Origin: Magicicada septendecula
Taxonomy: Eukaryota > Arthropoda > Insecta > Hemiptera > Cicadidae
Assembly: GCA_034769895.1 (NCBI GenBank)
Contig: CM068369.1
Location: forward strand, 429,313,479-429,377,478
Direction: 5' to 3'
Length of the DNA stretch: 64,000 bases
The notes below the pieces were generated by a model. It searched no databases and was not told the origin of the DNA. It worked only from the letters and a program-made list of their open reading frames with translations. Positions 33,918-46,089 of this stretch are shown here, in pieces. Every line of letters starts with the position of its first letter. Positions within the stretch are counted from its first letter, which is position 1. Both the position numbers and the translations under genes were made by a program.

Positions 33918-35292
33918 TACTTCCATATTCCTTAAGGAATGGAAGTATGGTGATGGCAAAAAAATCGTGTTCGAGATTATTGCAGATTCTGATTCTACTA
34001 CACTCAAAACATGAAAAAAAGTCGTTTTCCGAAAAGTGTCTGTGTGTGTGTCTGTCTGTCTGTCTGTCTATCTGTCTGTCTGTAGATTTTTTTTCTATGG
34101 CAAACGATAACTGCCGCAAATTCAAACAGAATCAAATAATTTTTTGCATGCTGCCCGGATTTGCAGAGTACTCGCGACCTATTGTTTTTGGTGAAGATCG
34201 GTTGAGGGAAAGGGGTAGTTTACCTGCAACGGTTTTTTTTTAGCAAGGGTAATTTTGTTTGTTTGGCAAACGATAACAGCCGCAAATTCAAACAGAATCA
34301 AATAATGTTTCGCATACAGCCCTGAATTGTAGAGTTCTCAAGATCTGTTGATTTTGGTGAAGATCGGTTAAGGGAAAGGGGTAGTTTACCTGTAACGTTT
34401 TATGTTTTAACAAGGGTATTTCCTATGGCAAACGATAACAGCCGCAAATTCAAACAGAATCAAAAGATTATTTGCATACAGCCCTAAATTGTAGAGTTCG
34501 CAAGACCTATTGTTTTTGGTGAAGTTCGGTTGAGGGAAAGGGGTAGTTTACCAGCAACGTTTTTTTAACCAGGGTATTTTCTATGGCAAACGATAACAGC
34601 CGCAAATTCAAACAGAATCAAATAATGTTTCGCATACAGTCCTGAATTGTAGAGTTCTCAAGATCTGTTGATTTTGGTGAAGATCGGTTAAGGGAAAGGG
34701 GTAGTTTACCTGTAACGTTTTATGTTTTAACAAGGGTATTTCCTATGGCAAACGATAACAGCCGCAAATTCAAACAGAATCAAAAGATTATTTGCATACA
34801 GCCGTAAATTGTAGAGTTCTCAAGACCTATCGTTTTTGGTGAAGATCGGTTGAGGGAAAGGGGTAGTTTACCTGCAACGTTTTTTTAACAAGGGTATTTT
34901 CTATGGCAAACGATAACAGCCGCAAATTCAAACAGAATCAAATAATGTTTTGCATACAGCCCTGATTTGTAGAGTACTCAAGACCTATTGTTTTTGGTGA
35001 AGATCGGTTAAGGGGAAGGGGTAGTTTACCTGCAACCTTTTACGTTTTAACAAGAGTAAAGTACTTGAAAATTTATTTAAACTTTTTGAAACAATGGTAA
35101 TTGTTAAAAATAAAATAATTTTGTTGCCAGGCAATAAAATTATAATTTTTTCATTTTAATGTAATATAATATTTTTCATTTAATACAGCAATAAAAAGGC
35201 AGGTAAGACACAGCCTGGCTGTTTGGGTGAAAATGATTTTAAATATAAATCTTAGAATATGGAAGTCATGTATGGTTCTCCATACCGATATT
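33918..35292 (-). mobile_element. Helentron-type element E9
   Basis: A complete element with GTCY tract 34039-34083. It abuts E8 and E10 at identical CGATATTTACTTCC junctions. Confidence 0.75.
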
Positions 35293-37632
35293 TACTTCCA
35301 TATTCCTTAAGGAATGGAAGTATGGTGATGGCAAAAAAATCGTGTTCGAGATTATTGCAGATTCTGATTCTACTACACTCAAAACATGAAAAAAAGTCGT
35401 TTTCCGAAAAGTGTCTGTGTGTGTGTCTGTCTGTCTGTCTGTCTGTCTATCTGTCTGTCTGTGTGTGTGTCTGTCTGTCTGTAGATTTTTTTTCTATGGC
35501 AAACGATAACTGCCGCAAATTCAAACAGAATCAAATAATTTTTTGCATGCTGCCCGGATTTGCAGAGTACTCGCGACCTATTGTTTTTGGTGAAGATCGG
35601 TTGAGGGAAAGGGGTAGTTTACCTGCAACGATTTTTTTTTAGCAAGGGTAATTTTGTTTGTTTGGCAAACGATAACAGCCGCAAATTCAAACAGAATCAA
35701 ATAATGTTTCGCATACAGCCCTGAATTGTAGAGTTCTCAAGATCTGTTGATTTTGGTGAAGATCGGTTAAGGGAAAGGGGTAGTTTACCTGTAACGTTTT
35801 ATGTTTTAACAAGGGTATTTCCTATGGCAAACGATAACAGCCGCAAATTCAAACAGAATCAAAAGATTATTTGCATACAGCCCTAAATTGTAGAGTTCGC
35901 AAGACCTATTGTTTTTGGTGAAGTTCGGTTGAGGGAAAGGGGTAGTTTACCAGCAACGTTTTTTTAACAAGGGTATTTTCTATGGCAAACGATAACAGCC
36001 GCAAATTCAAACAGAATCAAATAATGTTTTGCATACAGCCCTGATTTGTAGAGTACTCAAGACCTATTGTTTTTGGTGAAGATCGGTTAAGGGAAAGGGG
36101 TAGTTTACCTGTAACGTTTTATGTTTTAACAAGGGTATTTCCTATGGCAAACGATAACAGCCGCAAATTCAAACAGAATCAAAAGATTATTTGCATACAG
36201 CCCTAAATTACAGAGTTCTCAAGACCTATTGTTTTTGGTGAAGATCGGGTAAGGGAAAGGGGTAGTTTACCTGTAACGTTTTATGTTTTAACAAGGGTAT
36301 TTCCTATGGCAAACGATAACAGCCGCAAATTCAAACAGAATCAAAAGATGATTTGCATACAGCCCTAAATTTCAGAGTTCTCAAGACCTATTGTTTTTGG
36401 TGAAGATTGGTTGAGGGAAAGGGGTAGTTTACCTGCAACGTTTTTTTAACAAGGGTATATTCTATGGCAAACGATAACAGCCGCAAATTCAAACAGAATC
36501 AAATAATGTTTTGCATACAGCCCTGATTTGTAGAGGTCTCAATGACTTTCGATTTTGGTGAAGATCGGTTAAGGGGAAGGGGTAGTTTACCTGCAACGGT
36601 TTTTTTTTAATCAAGGGTAACTTTGTTTGTTTGGCAAACGATAACAGCCGCCAATTCAAACAGAATCAAATAATGTTTCGCATACAGCCCTAAATTGTAG
36701 AGTTCTCAAGATCTGTCGATTTTGGTACAGATCGGTTAAGGGAAAGGGGTAGTTTACCTGCAACGTTTTATGTTTTAACAAGGGTATTTCCTATGGCAAA
36801 CGATAAAAGCCGCAAATGTTAACAGAATCAAACAATGTTTTGCATACAGCCCTGATTTGTAGAGTACCCAAGACCTATTGTTTTTGGTGAAGATCGGTTA
36901 AGGGAAAGGGGTAGTTTACCTGCAACGTTTTATGTTTTAAAAGGGTATTTCCTATGGCAAACGATAAGAGACGCAAATTCAAACAGAAACAAATAATGTT
37001 TTGCATACAGCCCTGATTTGTAGAGTACCCAAGACCTATTGTTTTTGGTGAAGATCGGTTAAGGGAAAGGGGTAGTTTACCTACAACGTTTTTTTAACAA
37101 GGGTATTTTCTATGGCAAACGATAACAGCCGCAAATTCAAACAGAATCAAATAATTTTCTGCATACAGCCCTGATTTGTAGAGTACTCAAGACCTATTGT
37201 TTTTGGTGAAGATCGGTTAAGGGGAAGGGGTAGTTTACCTGCAACGTTTTTTTATCAAGCGTATTTTCTATGGCAAACGATAACAGCCGCAAATTCAAAC
37301 AGAATCAAATAATTTTTTGCATACGTCCCTGAATTGTAGAGGTCTCAATGACTTTCGATTTTGGTGAACATCGGTTAAGGGGAAGGGGTAGTTTACCTGC
37401 AACCTTTTACGTTTTAACAAGAGTAAAGTACTTGAAAATTTATTTAAACTTTTTGAAACAATGGTAATTGTTAAAAATAAAATAATTTTTTCATTTTAAT
37501 GTAATATAATATTTTTCATTTAATACAGCAATAAAAAGGCAGGTAAGACACAGCCTGGCTGTTTGGCTGAAAATGATTTTAAATATAAATCTTAGAATAT
37601 GGAAGTCATGTATGGTTCTCCATACCGATATT
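35293..37632 (-). mobile_element. Helentron-type element E10
   Basis: The largest element, about twelve monomers, GTCY tract 35413-35482. The monomer series matches E7 and E12. Confidence 0.75.
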
Positions 37633-38688
37633 ACTTCCATATTCCTTAAGGAATGGAAGTATGGTGATGGCAAAAAAAAATCGTGTTCGAGATTATTGCA
37701 GATTCTGATTCTACTACACTCAAAACATGAAAAAAGTCGTTTTCCGAAAAGTGTCTGTGTGTCTGTCTGTCTGTGTGTCTGTCTGTCTGTGTGTCTGTAG
37801 ATTTTTTTTTCTATGGCAAACGATAACAGCCGCAAATTCAAACAGAATCAAATAATTTTTTGCATACAGCCCTGATTTGCAGAGTACTCGCGACCTATTG
37901 TTTTTGGTGAAGATCGGTTGAGGGAAAGGGGCAGTTTACCTGCAACGGTTTTTTTTTAGCAAGGGTAATTTTGTTTGTTTGGCAAACGATAACAGCCGCA
38001 AATTCAAACAGAATCAAATAATGTTTCGCATACAGCCCTGTATTGTAGAGTTCTCAAGATCTGTTGATTTTGGTGAAGATCGGTTAAGGGAAAGGGGTAG
38101 TTTACCTGTAACGTTTTATGTTTTAACAACGGTATTTCCTATGGCAAACGATAACAGCCGCAAATTCAAACAGAATCAAAAGATTATTTGCATACAGCCC
38201 TAAATTGTAGAGGTCTCAACACCTATTGTTTTTGGTGAAGATCGGTTGAGGGAAAGGGGTAGTTTACCTGCAACATTTTTTTAACAAGGGTATTTTATAT
38301 GGCAAACGATAACAGCCGCAAATTCAAACAGAATCAAATAATTTTTTGCATACGTCCCTGAATTGTAGAGGTCTCAATGACTGTCGATTTTGGTGAAGAT
38401 CGGTTAAGGGGAAGGGGTAGTTTACCTGCAACCTTTTACGCTTTAACAAGAGTAAAGTACTTGAAAATTTATTTAAACTTTTTGAAACAATGGTAATTGT
38501 TAAAAATAAAATAATTTTGTTGCCAGGCAATAAAATTATAATTTTTTCATTTTTATGTAATATAATATTTTTCATTTAATACAGCAATAAAAAGGCAGGT
38601 AAGACACAGCCTGGCTGTTTGGCTGAAAATGATTTTAAATATAAATCTTAGAATATGGAAGTCATGTATGGTTCTCCATACCGATATT
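37633..38688 (-). mobile_element. Helentron-type element E11
   Basis: Four monomers, GTCY tract 37754-37798. It is nearly identical to E13 and, like it, follows a larger element at a CGATATTACTTCC junction. A 45-bp non-element spacer (38689-38733) follows. Confidence 0.75.
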
Positions 38689-38733
38689 TGTCCTATAGTA
38701 ACCCTGTGTAGAGGTTTGAATGATGTTCAGTTA
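38689..38733. other. Spacer inside the helentron cluster
   Basis: About 45 bp (TGTCCTATAGTAACCCTGTG and onward) that matches no part of the elements. It is the only clear foreign DNA between elements on the reversed side and may be a trace of the original target or of a join between blocks. Confidence 0.6.
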
Positions 38734-38734
38734 T

Positions 38735-40913
38735 TACTTCCATATTCCTTAAGGAATGGAAGTATGGTGATGGCAAAAAAAATCGTGTTCGAGATTATTG
38801 CAGATTCTGATTCTACTACACTCAAAACATGAAAAAAAGTCGTTTTCCGAAAAGTGTCTGTGTGTGTGTCTGTCTGTCTGTCTGTCTATCTGTCTGTCTG
38901 TGTGTGTGTCTGTCTGTCTGTAGATTTTTTTTCTATGGCAAACGATAACTGCCGCAAATTCAAACAGAATCAAATAATTTTTTGCATGCTGCCCGGATTT
39001 GCAGAGTACTCGCGACCTATTGTTTTTGGTGAAGATCGGTTGAGGGAAAGGGGTAGTTTACCTGCAACGGTTTTTTTTTAGCAAGGGTAATTTTGTTTGT
39101 TTGGCAAACGATAACAGCCGCAAATTCAAACAGAATCAAATAATGTTTCGCATACAGCCCTGAATTGTAGAGTTCTCAAGATCTGTTGATTTTGGTGAAG
39201 ATCGGTTAAGGGAAAGAGGTAGTTTACCTGTAACGTTTTATGTTTTAACAAGGGTATTTCCTATGGCAAACGATAACAGCCGCAAATTCAAACAGAATCA
39301 AAAGATTATTTGCATACAGCCCTAAATTGTAGAGTTCGCAAGACCTATTGTTTTTGGTGAAGTTCGGTTGAGGGAAAGGGGTAGTTTACCTGCAACGTTT
39401 TATGTTTTAACAAGGGTATTTCCTATGGCAAACGATAACAGCCGCAAATTCAAACAGAATCAAAAGATTATTTGCATACAGCCCTAAATTACAGAGTTCT
39501 CAAGACCTATTGTTTTTGGTGAAGATCGGGTAAGGGAAAGGGGTAGTTTACCTGTAACGTTTTATGTTTTAACAAGGGTATTTCCTATGGCAAACGATAA
39601 CAGCCGCAAATTCAAACAGAATCAAAAGATGATTTGCATACAGCCCTAAATTTCAGAGTTCTCAAGACCTATTGTTTTTGGTGAAGATTGGTTGAGGGAA
39701 AGGGGTAGTTTACCTGCAACGTTTTTTTAACAAGGGTATATTCTATGGCAAACGATAACAGCCGCAAATTCAAACAGAATCAAATAATGTTTTGCATACA
39801 GCCCTGATTTGTAGAGGTCTCAATGACTTTCGATTTTGGTGAAGATCGGTTAATGGGAAGGGGTAGTTTACCTGCAACGGTTTTTTTTTAATCAAGGGTA
39901 ACTTTGTTTGTTTGGCAAACGATAAAAGCCGCCAATTCAAACAGAATCAAATAATGTTTCGCATACAGCCCTAAATTGTAGAGTTCTCAAGATCTGTCGA
40001 TTTTGGTACAGATCGGTTAAGGGAAAGGGGTAGTTTACCTGCAACGTTTTATGTTTTAACAAGGGTATTTCCTATGGCAAACGATAAAAGCCGCAAATGT
40101 AAACAGAATCAAACAATGTTTTGCATACAGCCCTGATTTGTAGAGTACCCAAGACCTATTGTTTTTGGTGAAGATCGGTTAAGGGAAAGGGGTAGTTTAC
40201 CTGCAACGTTTTATGTTTTAAAAGGGTATTTCCTATGGCAAACGATAAGAGACGCAAATTCAAACAGAAACAAATAATGTTTTGCATACAGCCCTGATTT
40301 GTAGAGTACCCAAGACCTATTGTTTTTGGTGAAGATCGGTTAAGGGAAAGGGGTAGTTTACCTACAACGTTTTTTTAACAAGGGTATTTTCTATGGGAAA
40401 CGATAACAGCCGCAAATTCAAACAGAATCAAATAATTTTCTGCATACAGCCCTGATTTGTAGAGTACTCAAGACCTATTGTTTTTGGTGAAGATCGGTTA
40501 AGGGGAAGGGGTAGTTTACCTGCAACGTTTTTTTATCAAGCGTATTTTCTATGGCAAACGATAACAGCCGCAAATTCAAACAGAATCAAATAATTTTTTG
40601 CATACGTCCCTGAATTGTAGAGGTCTCAATGACTTTCGATTTTGGTGAACATCGGTTAAGGGGAAGGGGTAGTTTACCTGCAACCTTTTACGTTTTAACA
40701 AGAGTAAAGTACTTGAAAATTTATTTAAACTTTTTGAAACAATGGTAATTGTTAAAAATAAAATAATTTTTTCATTTTAATGTAATATAATATTTTTCAT
40801 TTAATACAGCAATAAAAAGGCAGGTAAGACACAGCCTGGCTGTTTGGCTGAAAATGATTTTAAATATAAATCTTCGAATATGGAAGTCATGTATGGTTCT
40901 CCATACCGATATT
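38735..40913 (-). mobile_element. Helentron-type element E12
   Basis: About eleven monomers, GTCY tract 38856-38922. It is collinear with E10 but lacks about one monomer. Confidence 0.75.
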
Positions 40914-41953
40914 ACTTCCATATTCCTTAAGGAATGGAAGTATGGTGATGGCAAAAAAAAATCGTGTTCGAGATTATTGCAGATTCTGATTCTACTACAC
41001 TCAAAACATGAAAAAAGTCGTTTTCCGAAAAGTGTCTGTGTGTCTGTCTGTCTGTGTGTCTGTAGATTTTTTTTTCTATGGCAAACGATAACTGCCGCAA
41101 ATTCAAACAGAATCAAATAATTTTTTGCATACAGCCCTGATTTGCAGAGTACTCGCGACCTATTGTTTTTGGTGAAGATAGGTTGAGGGAAAGGGGCAGT
41201 TTACCTGCAACGGTTTTTTTTTAGCAAGGGTAATTTTGTTTGTTTGGCAAACGATAACAGCCGCAAATTCAAACAGAATCAAATAATGTTTCGCATACAG
41301 CCCTGTATTGTAGAGTTCTCAAGATCTGTTGATTTTGGTGAAGATCGGTTAAGGGAAAGGGGTAGTTTACCTGTAACGTTTTATGTTTTAACAACGGTAT
41401 TTCCTATGGCAAACGATAACAGCCGCAAATTCAAACAGAATCAAAAGATTATTTGCATACAGCCCTCAATTTTAGAGGTCTCAACACCTATTGTTTTTGG
41501 TGAAGATCGGTTGAGGGAAAGGGGTAGTTTACCTGCAACATTTTTTTAACAAGGGTATTTTATATGGCAAACGATAACAGCCGCAAATTCAAACAGAATC
41601 AAATAATTTTTTGCATACGTCCCTGAATTGTAGAGGTCTCAATGACTGTCGATTTTGGTGAAGATCGGTTAAGGGGAAGGGGTAGTTTACCTGCAACCTT
41701 TTACGTTTTAACAAGAGTAAAGTACTTGAAAATTTATTTAAACTTTTTGAAACAATGGTAATTGTTAAAAATAAAATAATTTTGTTGCCAGGCAATAAAA
41801 TTATAATTTTTTCATTTTAATGTAATATAATATTTTTCATTTAATACAGCAATAAAAAGGCAGGTAAGACACAGCCTGGCTGTTTGGCTGAAAATGATTT
41901 TAAATATAAATCTTAGAATATGGAAGTCATGTATGGTTCTCCATACCGATATT
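40914..41953 (-). mobile_element. Helentron-type element E13
   Basis: Four monomers and a short GTCY tract (41034-41063). It is nearly identical to E11. Confidence 0.75.
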
Positions 41954-42994
41954 TTCTATGGCAAACGATAACTGCCGCAAATTCATACAGAATCAAATAA
42001 TTTTTTGCATGCAGTCCTGATTTGCAGAGTACTCGCGACCTATTGTTTTTGGTGAAGATCGGTTGAGGGAAAGGGGTAGTTTACCTGCAACGGTTTTTTT
42101 TTAGCAAGGGTAATTTTGTTTGTTTGGCAAACGATAACAGCCGCAAATTCAAACAGAATCAAATAATGTTTCGCATACAGCCCTGAATTGTAGAGTTCTC
42201 AAGATCTGTTGATTTTGGTGAAGATCGGTTAAGGGAAAGGGGTAGTTTACCTGTAACGTTTTATGTTTTAACAAGGGTATTTCCTATGGCAAACGATAAC
42301 AGCCGCAAATTCAAACAGAATCAAAAGATTATTTGCATACAGCCCTAAATTGTAGAGTTCTCAAGACCTATTGTTTTTGGTGAAGATCGGTTGAGGGAAA
42401 GGGGTAGTTTACCTGCAACGTTTTTGAACAAGGGTATTTTCTATGGCAAACGATAACAGCCGCAAATTCAAACAGAATCAAATAATGTTTTGCATACAGC
42501 CCTGATTTTTAGAGTACTCAAGACCTATTGTTTTTGGTGAAGATCGGTTAAGGGAAAGGGGTAGTTTACCTGTAACGTTTTATGTTTTAACAAGGGTATT
42601 TCCTATGGCAAACGATAACAGCCGCAAATTCAAACAGAATCAAAAGATTATTTGCATACAGCCCTAAATTGTAGAGTTCTCAAGACCTATTGTTTTTGGT
42701 GAAGATCGGTTAAGGGGAAGGGGTAGTTTACCTGCAACCTTTTACGTTTTAACAAGAGTAAAGTACTTGAAAATTTATTTAAACTTTTTGAAACAATGGT
42801 AATTGTTAAAAATAAAATAATTTTGTTGCCAGGCAATAAAATTATAATGTTTTCATTTTAATGTAATATAATATTTTTCATTTAATACAGCAATAAAAAG
42901 GCAGGTAAGACACAGCCTGGCTGTTTGGCTGAAAATGATTTTAAATATAAATCTTAGAATATGGAAGTCATGTATGGTTCTCCATACCGATATT
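41954..42994 (-). mobile_element. Helentron-type element E14, 3'-truncated
   Basis: Joined straight to E13 inside a monomer (CGATATTTTCTATGG). It has no terminal hairpin and no GTCY tract, but its 5' end is intact at 42994. Confidence 0.75.
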
Positions 42995-43041
42995 TAGATA
43001 TTAATTTAATATTGATTTTATGTGTTAAGTTTAATCCAGGG

Positions 43042-45132
43042 TGTCGTTTAGTATACTTCGGCAGAGAACAATAGGCAAATACAAATAACAAAATGCGTAT
43101 TTATCAAGTAAAATATAACATTATTTATTTTCTTTTGACCACATGAAACAGGTAATGAAAACATTTATTCCGCCTTAAGACGTAAAACTGCTCACAACTA
43201 TTTCATCAAAATAGATTAAGTATATTAAAGGTTACGCAAACTCAGCATTTCTTATTATATGCATATTTTTCATTCACCCAATCACACACATTTTCATACT
43301 TCTACATTTCTTTTTATTGAGCTCAATTTAATATAATGCCAGTATTTACTTTCCTTTCGTTATGCGTAGAGTTCCACCACATGGGACGTCTCCTCGTGCG
43401 TGCACTGTTTTGTTGTTTTATTGTTCTCACTTTTGCATTTTACGGCCGAACTGTCAATTTATTTTTATTGATCACTGATTAATACATTATTTTTATTTTT
43501 TACTTCCATATTCCTTAAGGAATGGAAGTATGGTGATGGCAAAAAAAATCGTGTTCGAGATTATTGCAGATTCTGATTCTACTACACTCAAAACATGAAA
43601 AAAAATCGTTTTCCGAAAAGTGTCTGTGTGTGTGTCTGTCTGTCTGTCTGTCTGTCTGTAGGTTTTTTTTTCTATGGCAAACGATAACTGCCGCAAATTC
43701 AAACAGAATAAAATAATTTTTTGCATGCAGCCCTGATTTGCAGAGTACTCGCGACCTATTGTTTTTGGTGAAGATCGGTTGAGGGAAAGGAGTAGTTTAC
43801 CTGCAACGGTTTTTTTTTAGCAAGGGTAATTTTGTTTGTTTGGCAAACGATAACAGCCGCAAATTCAAACAGAATCAAATAATGTTTCGCATACAGCCCT
43901 GAATTGTAGAGTTCTCAAGATCTGTTGATTTTGGTGAAGATCGGTTAAGGGAAAGGGGTAGTTTACCTGTAACGTTTTATGTTTTAACAAGGGTATTTCC
44001 TATGGCAAACGATAACAGCCGCAAATTCAAACAGAATCAAAAGATTATTTGCATACAGCCCTAAATTGTAGAGTTCTCAAGACCTATTGTTTTTGGTGAA
44101 GATCGGTTGAGGGAAAGGGGTAGTTTACCTGCAACGTTTTTTTAACAAGGGTATTTTCTATGGCAAACGATAACAGCCGCAAATTCAAACAGAATCAAAT
44201 AATGTTTTGCATACAGCCCTGATTTGTAGAGTACTCAAGACCTATTGTTTTTGGTGAAGATCGGTTAAGGGGAAGGGGTAGTTTACCTGCAACGTTTTTT
44301 TATCAAGCGTATTTTCTATGGCAAACGATAACAGCCGCAAATTCAAACAGAATCAAATAATTTTTTGCATACGTCCCTGAATTGTGGAGGTCTCAATGAC
44401 TTTCGATTTTGGTGAAGATCGGTTAAGGGGAAGGGCTAGTTTACCTGCAACCTTTTACGTTTTAACAAGAGTAAAGTACTTGAAAATTTATTTAAACTTT
44501 TTGAAACAATGGTAATTGTTAAAAATACAATAATTTTGTTGCCAGGCAATAAAATTATAATTTTTTCATTTTAATGTAATATAATATTTTTCATTTAATA
44601 TAGCAATAAAAAGGCAGGTAAGACACAGCCTGGCTGTTTGGGTGAAAATGATTTTAAATATAAATCTTAGAATATGGAAGTCATGTATGGTTCTCCATAC
44701 CGATATTTTAAGTTCAAATACTAGTTAAAATTTCACATTTTATGATTTGCAGGCGCCCGCGATTGCATTACATAACTTTTGCTGCTGCACAGCGCAAAGG
44801 ATGGTGGTCGACTAGCGTTCAGTGTTAAAATTTCCGTTCTGTGACGTCTCGAAAACCAGTTCATTTCGTCCCCCGCCATACGCCTTGTCCTCAGTATTGA
44901 AAAGTTCCGTTGGGCTTAGTATCACCTTTTCAACTTGCCATGAACTGATTTTCGTCAACAGAATTCTTGCGGTGTTAGTCACTAGCTACAAATAGACTCT
45001 CGTTATGCTTCGTAACCATATATGGTTATGAAACTCTCACTGGCAATCGCCTCACTTTGTGAGGCCTCATCTTCCCATGTTGTTATTTATAAAATTTAAC
45101 AATAATATTTATGTAAATTTTGCCCCATTACA
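43042..45132 (-). repeat. 3' LTR of the Gypsy element, containing element E15
   Basis: On the minus strand it starts TGTAATGGGGCAAAAT at 45132 and ends near 43042. Without the 1.2-kb insertion at 43500-44708 it is about 880 bp. Confidence 0.75.
43500..44708 (-). mobile_element. Helentron-type element E15 inserted in an LTR
   Basis: A complete element with terminal hairpin at 43500, GTCY tract about 43620-43660 and 5' end CCATACCGATATTT at 44708. The intact partner LTR at 48361-48375 shows the unoccupied site as a T-rich run, so the insertion went between T residues and made no clear target duplication, as Helitron-type elements do. Confidence 0.85.
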
Positions 45133-46060
45133 ATACCCCCCCCCCCAATGAGAGGTTTTATAAAAGCTCTCATTGACTCTCATACTTCCTAAAGGGATCA
45201 GCATGGATATGTTGCCACAACCCCCTCTACGTTTTATTCAAAATCGTGGTTAACTTACCCCTGGTCCAATGACTGTGGCCGCACCTGAATGACCTTACTG
45301 GACTTCTCTCTCGAGATCCCAACACCGCAGGGCCAGACAGGCACTTGACGCTCCTGCTCTGGCGCGCAGGCCAGCACAGGACCCCGCCACAGCATCACCA
45401 GACACTGAAACATGAAATCAAAATATCAAATAGTGGCCTGGTATAATAACATATCCCTAACTGATCTGGTTCCCCTTAGCTGTGCTGGTTTGCGTAAAGA
45501 AGTACTGAGTTTTTTTTTATCATACACATGGATGAATACTTAGTCTAACATAATACATTATAAGAATTCCATACCAACATTCTGTATAACCTTCTCTCGT
45601 TAACTCTTATCCCAAAATTCAAAATTATTGCCCTGATTCCCATCAAAATTTAAATAAACATTTCTCATTATGACATACAAATATCTTCCATTATATAGTT
45701 CACATTTCAGAATTAACAAACTTCTTATATAGAGTAAAACACATTAAATCAACATCAGAACAAATTACTTACTTAACAATCGTTAAGCATCTTCATATTA
45801 CTCCTTAATACATCAAAATAAAATACTCCTCGTCAATACAACACCATTCATTTACATCAGAAAATCAATTACACACTCCACATTATTGATGTAACTCATT
45901 TTAACATTTAATAACTCGTTACTAACAACCTAGTAACCACCTTCTCCATCATCACATAATTTATTATAATTTATTTAATTATGAATTTATTTTAAATTCC
46001 TCCTTCCACACACACTATTACCTCCCTGGACTTTAGCGCCCAGTTGTACAGTTAAATAGG
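45133..46060 (-). other. 3' internal non-coding region of the Gypsy element, shared with the LARD
   Basis: It contains the polypurine tract (a C-run on the plus strand at 45136-45146) and a hairpin at 45146-45175: CAATGAGAG with CTCTCATTG and a self-complementary TTTTATAAAA middle. Patches match LARD positions 2915-3780, including ACTGGACTTCTCT, GAGATCCCAACACCG and CACTATTACC...TAGCG...AGTTG. No ORF is supported. Confidence 0.65.
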
Positions 46061-46089
46061 AATATTTTTCTACAAATTGCCTATAATAA

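Larger units (their letters stand above)
21851..42994. mobile_element. Cluster of 14 helentron-type non-autonomous elements (HINE/DINE-1-like)
   Basis: Fourteen elements lie nearly end to end, three on the plus strand and eleven on the minus strand. An intact element has four parts. It starts AAATATCGGTATGGAGAACC, with a small hairpin (GTATGG/CCATAC) and an ACTTCCATATTC block. A run of 158-165 bp monomers follows. Next is a (GTCY)n/(RGAC)n microsatellite, and last a terminal palindrome with CTTCCATTCC and GGAATATGGAAG arms. The start block is an 11-bp inverted match to the terminal hairpin arm. These are the features of helentron-associated elements such as DINE-1. No Rep/helicase gene is present, so movement must depend on a helicase elsewhere. 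Confidence 0.8.

Noticed and set aside
21851-42994. Regular repeats reminiscent of a CRISPR array
   Set aside because: The units are 158-165 bp tandem monomers without unique spacers, in eukaryotic transposons with terminal hairpins.
22000-44600. Many 60-127 aa ORFs with RQTDRQTD, SVCLSVCLS or MANDNSRKFKQNQ repeats
   Set aside because: They are translations of the GTCY microsatellite and of the 158-165 bp monomers in the helentron-type elements. Frames differ between copies and no conserved start exists.
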